Shown here: positions 4,561 to 6,803 of the stretch, in pieces | How the letters are laid out: the number at the start of each line of letters is the position of its first letter | Position numbering within the stretch: position 1 is the first letter of the stretch | DNA from: Nitrococcus sp. | GTDB taxonomy: Bacteria; Pseudomonadota; Gammaproteobacteria; Nitrococcales; Nitrococcaceae | Assembly (NCBI GenBank): GCA_030452365.1 | Contig: JAKDMK010000123.1 | Location: 1 to 6,803 of the forward strand | DNA: 6,803 nt | Direction: 5' to 3' | Notes under the pieces: model-generated | What the model was told of the DNA's origin: nothing | Database searches by the model: none | The model's input: only the letters and a program-made list of their open reading frames with translations | Translations under genes and position numbers: made by a program

Positions 4561-4776
4561 ATGATGCGCATCGCCATCGTGATAACCACGGTTTTCGTGC
4601 TCGCGCGTCGTTGATCGCTGCACGCTGGCCGGCACCGTGGATCTCGAGGCCTCGGAGGGCGACCAACTGGTGATCCCGCCGGAGTCGCGCCGGATTCAGG
4701 CCGCCTCTGCGCTCTACGGCAGCATCCGGCACTTTTCCTTTGTTATTCCCGCGGAGACAAACCATGAAACAGGCTG
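4561..4776 (+). pseudogene. Broken small exported-protein ORF, family unknown
   Basis: At ATG 4561 a hydrophobic start MMRIAIVITTVFVLAR looks like a signal peptide but stops at TGA after two further codons. In the next frame, from about 4608, a coherent segment follows: VVDRCTLAGTVDLEASEGD, QLVIPPESRRIQAASALYG, SIRHFSFVIPAETN, ending at TGA 4774-4776 inside the start of the hydrolase gene. The pattern is a secreted protein with one frameshift or internal deletion. I do not recognise the C-terminal segment. This fills most of the gap between the SnoaL-like remnant and the hydrolase, so the three may once have been one transcription unit. Confidence 0.35.
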
Positions 4777-6359
4777 ATCTGACTCATATTTTCCGGGCAA
4801 TTCGCTGCCGCGCGGTGCTGGCGGCTGTGGCGATTGTCGTGGCCTGTGCGATTGCGCCGTCAGCCGGGGTTGCTGCCGGGCCTGGGTTGCCGTTGCCAGG
4901 AAGCCCAGTTGGCGCGCCGATCGCGTGGGGTGAGTGCGATCCTCCCGGTGAGGATTTGCAGTGCGCCCGCATCCAGGTGCCGCTGGATTGGGATAACCCG
5001 AACGGGCGCACAATCAGCCTCGCGGTGATCCGCCATCTCGCGAGCAAGCCGCAGGAGCGGATCGGGACGCTGTTCATCAACCCGGGCGGGCCCGGGGATA
5101 CGGGACTCGGCCTGCTGAAGGGCGATCCCGAGGGCGTCGACGCGATCGGCGGCGGTCATTTTGACGTCGTCAGCTGGGATCCTCGCGGTACCAACGCGAG
5201 CACCCGGGTTCTGTGTTTCCGCAGCCAGCGGGCCGAAGACCGTTTCTGGGCGGGCGCCTCGATCCCGCTCAGCCGCGCGGCCTCGCAGCGTTTCCGGGCG
5301 AAGACCGCGGATCTGGCGCGGCGCTGCGGCGACGTCAGCGGCTGGCTCTTGCCACACATCTCGACCGCCGACACGGCCCGTGATCTCGACCACCTGCGTG
5401 TCCTGCTGGGCGAGGAGAAGCTGACCTACGTCGGCCTCTCCTACGGTACCTATCTTGGCCAGACGTACGCCAACATGTTTCCCGACCGGGTGCGGGCGAT
5501 GCTGCTCAACGGGCTTGTCGATGCGATCGAATACTCGAAGAGCGCCGAGGCGAGGATAGCCTCGGGCGTGCGCCCCTCCGGCGAGGTCTTCGACCAGTTC
5601 CTCGCGCTGTGCGATAGCGCGGGGCCGGAGCGATGCGCGCTCGCTGGCGGCAGCCAGACCGCGGCCGGGCGGGTCGCGCGGCTGTTCACGCAGGTGCAGC
5701 GCGAGCCGATCCCGGCTCCGGGGGCGAAGCCGCCGCTCTTGTCGCGCCAGTCGTTGAGTTACGGGGGTCTGCTGTTGTCACAATTTCAGCCAATGAGAGA
5801 TCCCAGCACGTGGCCGGTCAACGCGGCGGATCTCGCCGCCGCGCTGGCGGGCGATGGCTCAGGGCTAGAGAGCGGTGCTGGCGGCTTCACTTCGCCCGCA
5901 GGCTGGGCAGGTGCGCTCGTGAGCGCAGCGATCTCGTGCGCGGACGCGGGTGCGCAACAGAGCTCGCACGCATGGCCGCGGGTGATCGGACGGCTCGAGC
6001 GGATCAGCCGACTCCAGGGCCGCATCCTGGGCTGGTGGCTGTGGGCTCCATGTGCCTCCTGGCCCGTGCGCGGTCAAGACGCCTACCGGGGCCCCTGGAA
6101 CGCTGTGACCGCGAACCCGATCCTCCTCATCAACCAGACGCACGACCCCAACACGGGCTATGCAAACGCCGTACACGCCGAGCAGTACCTGGGCAACGCG
6201 GTCCTGCTCACGCACGAGGGCTACGGCCACCTTTATTTCCAGGACCCAAGTGCCTGCGTCGAGCGGGCGATGGTCGACTACCTGGTCAACCTGGTCACTC
6301 CGCCGCCGGGCACGGTCTGCCAGTCCGATCACCAGCCCTTCGAGCCGGAATTCCGCTAG
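4764..6359 (+). CDS. Exported alpha/beta hydrolase with TAP-like C-terminal domain (peptidase S33 type), 531 aa
   Basis: An intact serine hydrolase. Residues about 1-40 form a signal peptide (RAIRCRAVLAAVAIVVACA, with cleavage plausible after GVAA), so it acts in the periplasm or outside. Landmarks are the oxyanion-hole motif NPGGPGDTG from residue 106, DVVSWDPRGT, the nucleophile elbow GLSYG with Ser226, then the C-terminal TAP-like part with ILLINQTHDPNTGY (Asp461) and THEGYGHLYF (His489), giving a complete Ser-Asp-His triad. Length and order match Streptomyces tripeptidyl aminopeptidase and mycobacterial Hip1-like proteins. Several cysteines (CDPPGEDLQC, RCALAGG, ISCADAG, TVCQSD) suggest disulphides. 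Relatives cleave peptides from N-termini or hydrolyse esters; the substrate is unknown. ATG 4764 is chosen because GGAGA lies seven bases upstream and the signal peptide follows; an ATG at 4740 lacks this site. Confidence 0.87.
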   Translation: MKQADLTHIFRAIRCRAVLAAVAIVVACAIAPSAGVAAGPGLPLPGSPVGAPIAWGECDPPGEDLQCARIQVPLDWDNPNGRTISLAVIRHLASKPQERIGTLFINPGGPGDTGLGLLKGDPEGVDAIGGGHFDVVSWDPRGTNASTRVLCFRSQRAEDRFWAGASIPLSRAASQRFRAKTADLARRCGDVSGWLLPHISTADTARDLDHLRVLLGEEKLTYVGLSYGTYLGQTYANMFPDRVRAMLLNGLVDAIEYSKSAEARIASGVRPSGEVFDQFLALCDSAGPERCALAGGSQTAAGRVARLFTQVQREPIPAPGAKPPLLSRQSLSYGGLLLSQFQPMRDPSTWPVNAADLAAALAGDGSGLESGAGGFTSPAGWAGALVSAAISCADAGAQQSSHAWPRVIGRLERISRLQGRILGWWLWAPCASWPVRGQDAYRGPWNAVTANPILLINQTHDPNTGYANAVHAEQYLGNAVLLTHEGYGHLYFQDPSACVERAMVDYLVNLVTPPPGTVCQSDHQPFEPEFR

Positions 6360-6520
6360 GCCCGAGGAGAGATTCGGAGACACAAAGGAGCGAACGCGTC
6401 CACAAGACGGGCTGCAACAGGTAGCCTCGAATGAGTAGGTAGCAACGACTTGAAAGCCAACGCAATAGGTCGATCGCTGGACCGAAGCCGTGCCGGCGTG
6501 CCTATCGGAGGAGTTCTATC
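6360..6520. other. Intergenic stretch after the hydrolase
   Basis: About 160 bases with no recognisable gene. Several purine-rich GGAG/AGGAG motifs occur but only GGAGGAG at 6507-6513, seven bases before ATG 6521, is placed as a ribosome binding site. No clear terminator hairpin follows the hydrolase stop, so read-through into the downstream exported-protein genes is possible. Confidence 0.4.
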
Positions 6521-6719
6521 ATGCCCGCATCGTCGCCGCGTCCCACGCACGGATTCAGGGCACTCGGTGTCTTTGCCATCCTGTTCGCCGCCGCATCCGT
6601 TCTCGCTGCGCCCCTGGCTGTCGCACGCGGGCGACGTCACGGTTCGGCGCATCGGTCGTCTCGATGGCGCCCTAGCCCAGGAAAGCTGCTATTCAACGGG
6701 GGTGGTCCGAAACGTCTGA
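6521..6719 (+). pseudogene. Small exported protein, signal peptide out of frame with its C-terminus
   Basis: A strong GGAGGAG ribosome binding site precedes ATG 6521. The first 35 residues form a signal peptide: a polar start with FRALGVFAILFAAASVLAAP and a possible LAVA cleavage site. The same frame then becomes arginine- and serine-rich and runs on past the next gene's ribosome binding site and start. Another frame, from about 6624, gives more protein-like sequence, AGDVTVRRIGRLDGALAQES and CYSTGVVRNV, and stops at 6717-6719, 31 bases before the next ATG. I infer one frameshift or a small deletion at the junction. Family unknown. If the long frame were real, the product would be an 85-aa protein ending at 6778. 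Confidence 0.42.
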
Positions 6720-6750
6720 CGACATTGACTTCACGACAAGGAGATTTCCC

Positions 6751-6803
6751 ATGCGCCTCATCCCCGTCATCGCGCTGATCGTCCTGATGCTTTCTCTGCC
6801 GAT
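6751..6803 (+). CDS. Exported protein, 5' end only
   Basis: ATG 6751 follows AAGGAG eight bases upstream. The 17 visible codons, MRLIPVIALIVLMLSLP, are a typical signal peptide or lipoprotein leader; the rest lies beyond the window. It is co-directional with and close behind the preceding signal-peptide gene, suggesting a small operon of exported proteins. Nothing about function can be said. Confidence 0.6.
   Translation, partial: MRLIPVIALIVLMLSLP

Noticed and set aside
4860..5393. Long minus-strand ORF (177 codons) inside the hydrolase
   Set aside because: It is antisense to an intact, clearly recognised gene and has the composition of a GC-rich shadow frame.
5633..6424. Plus-strand 263-codon ORF overlapping the hydrolase 3' half
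   Set aside because: Arginine- and alanine-rich shadow of the hydrolase reading frame; catalytic Asp461 and His489 lie in the real frame.
1..6803. CRISPR array, tRNA or rRNA genes
   Set aside because: No regularly spaced repeats, cloverleaf arms or conserved rRNA stretches were seen on either strand.

Overview
The window is GC-rich (about 60 % by eye) and looks gammaproteobacterial. The pyrophosphatase, the small coiled-coil protein and the restriction and toxin-antitoxin fragments resemble proteins I associate with Chromatiales-type purple or other sulfur bacteria. That placement is inference from family resemblance, not a search. There is no rRNA, tRNA, CRISPR array or intact transposase. 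Left part (1-2368, all minus strand): this is a decayed defence and toxin-antitoxin block. In transcription order it holds an intact 79-aa coiled-coil protein, a frameshifted Xre/ParS-type antitoxin, the first codons of a RES-like toxin, an unidentified frameshifted small ORF, and a Fic N-terminal fragment. These are followed by the C-terminal end of an ImmA/IrrE-like protein, a DUF4411-like toxin remnant, an intact 67-aa protein, an hsdR remnant with most of its middle missing, and the 5' end of an SbcD/YhaO-type exonuclease that leaves the window. Several neighbours still overlap by ATGA, so the ancestral operon wiring survives although most products cannot work. Middle part (2369-4223): an apparently functional inorganic pyrophosphatase gene and an orphan 83-aa gene are separated by a roughly 500-base non-coding stretch carrying a strong 23-bp inverted repeat and a 16-bp palindrome. 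Beyond the 83-aa gene lie a terminator-like hairpin, a second long inverted repeat, and the N-terminal stub of a TetR-like regulator on the minus strand. Right part (4160-6803): a divergent promoter region carries a CRP/FNR-like palindrome nested in another inverted repeat. It is followed on the plus strand by a SnoaL-like gene ended early by TAA, a broken small secreted-protein ORF, and an intact exported alpha/beta hydrolase of the TAP-like (S33) type. After a 161-base gap come a frameshifted signal-peptide gene and the first codons of another exported protein that leaves the window. The unifying observation is that many genes keep one or both ends but have lost the middle, or carry a single frameshift or nonsense change, beside intact neighbours. 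This resembles a decaying accessory island. An assembly artefact has to be excluded. I did not find a convincing new intact system. The candidates worth checking are the pattern of internal deletions, the two long inverted repeats, and the orphan 67-aa and 83-aa genes.
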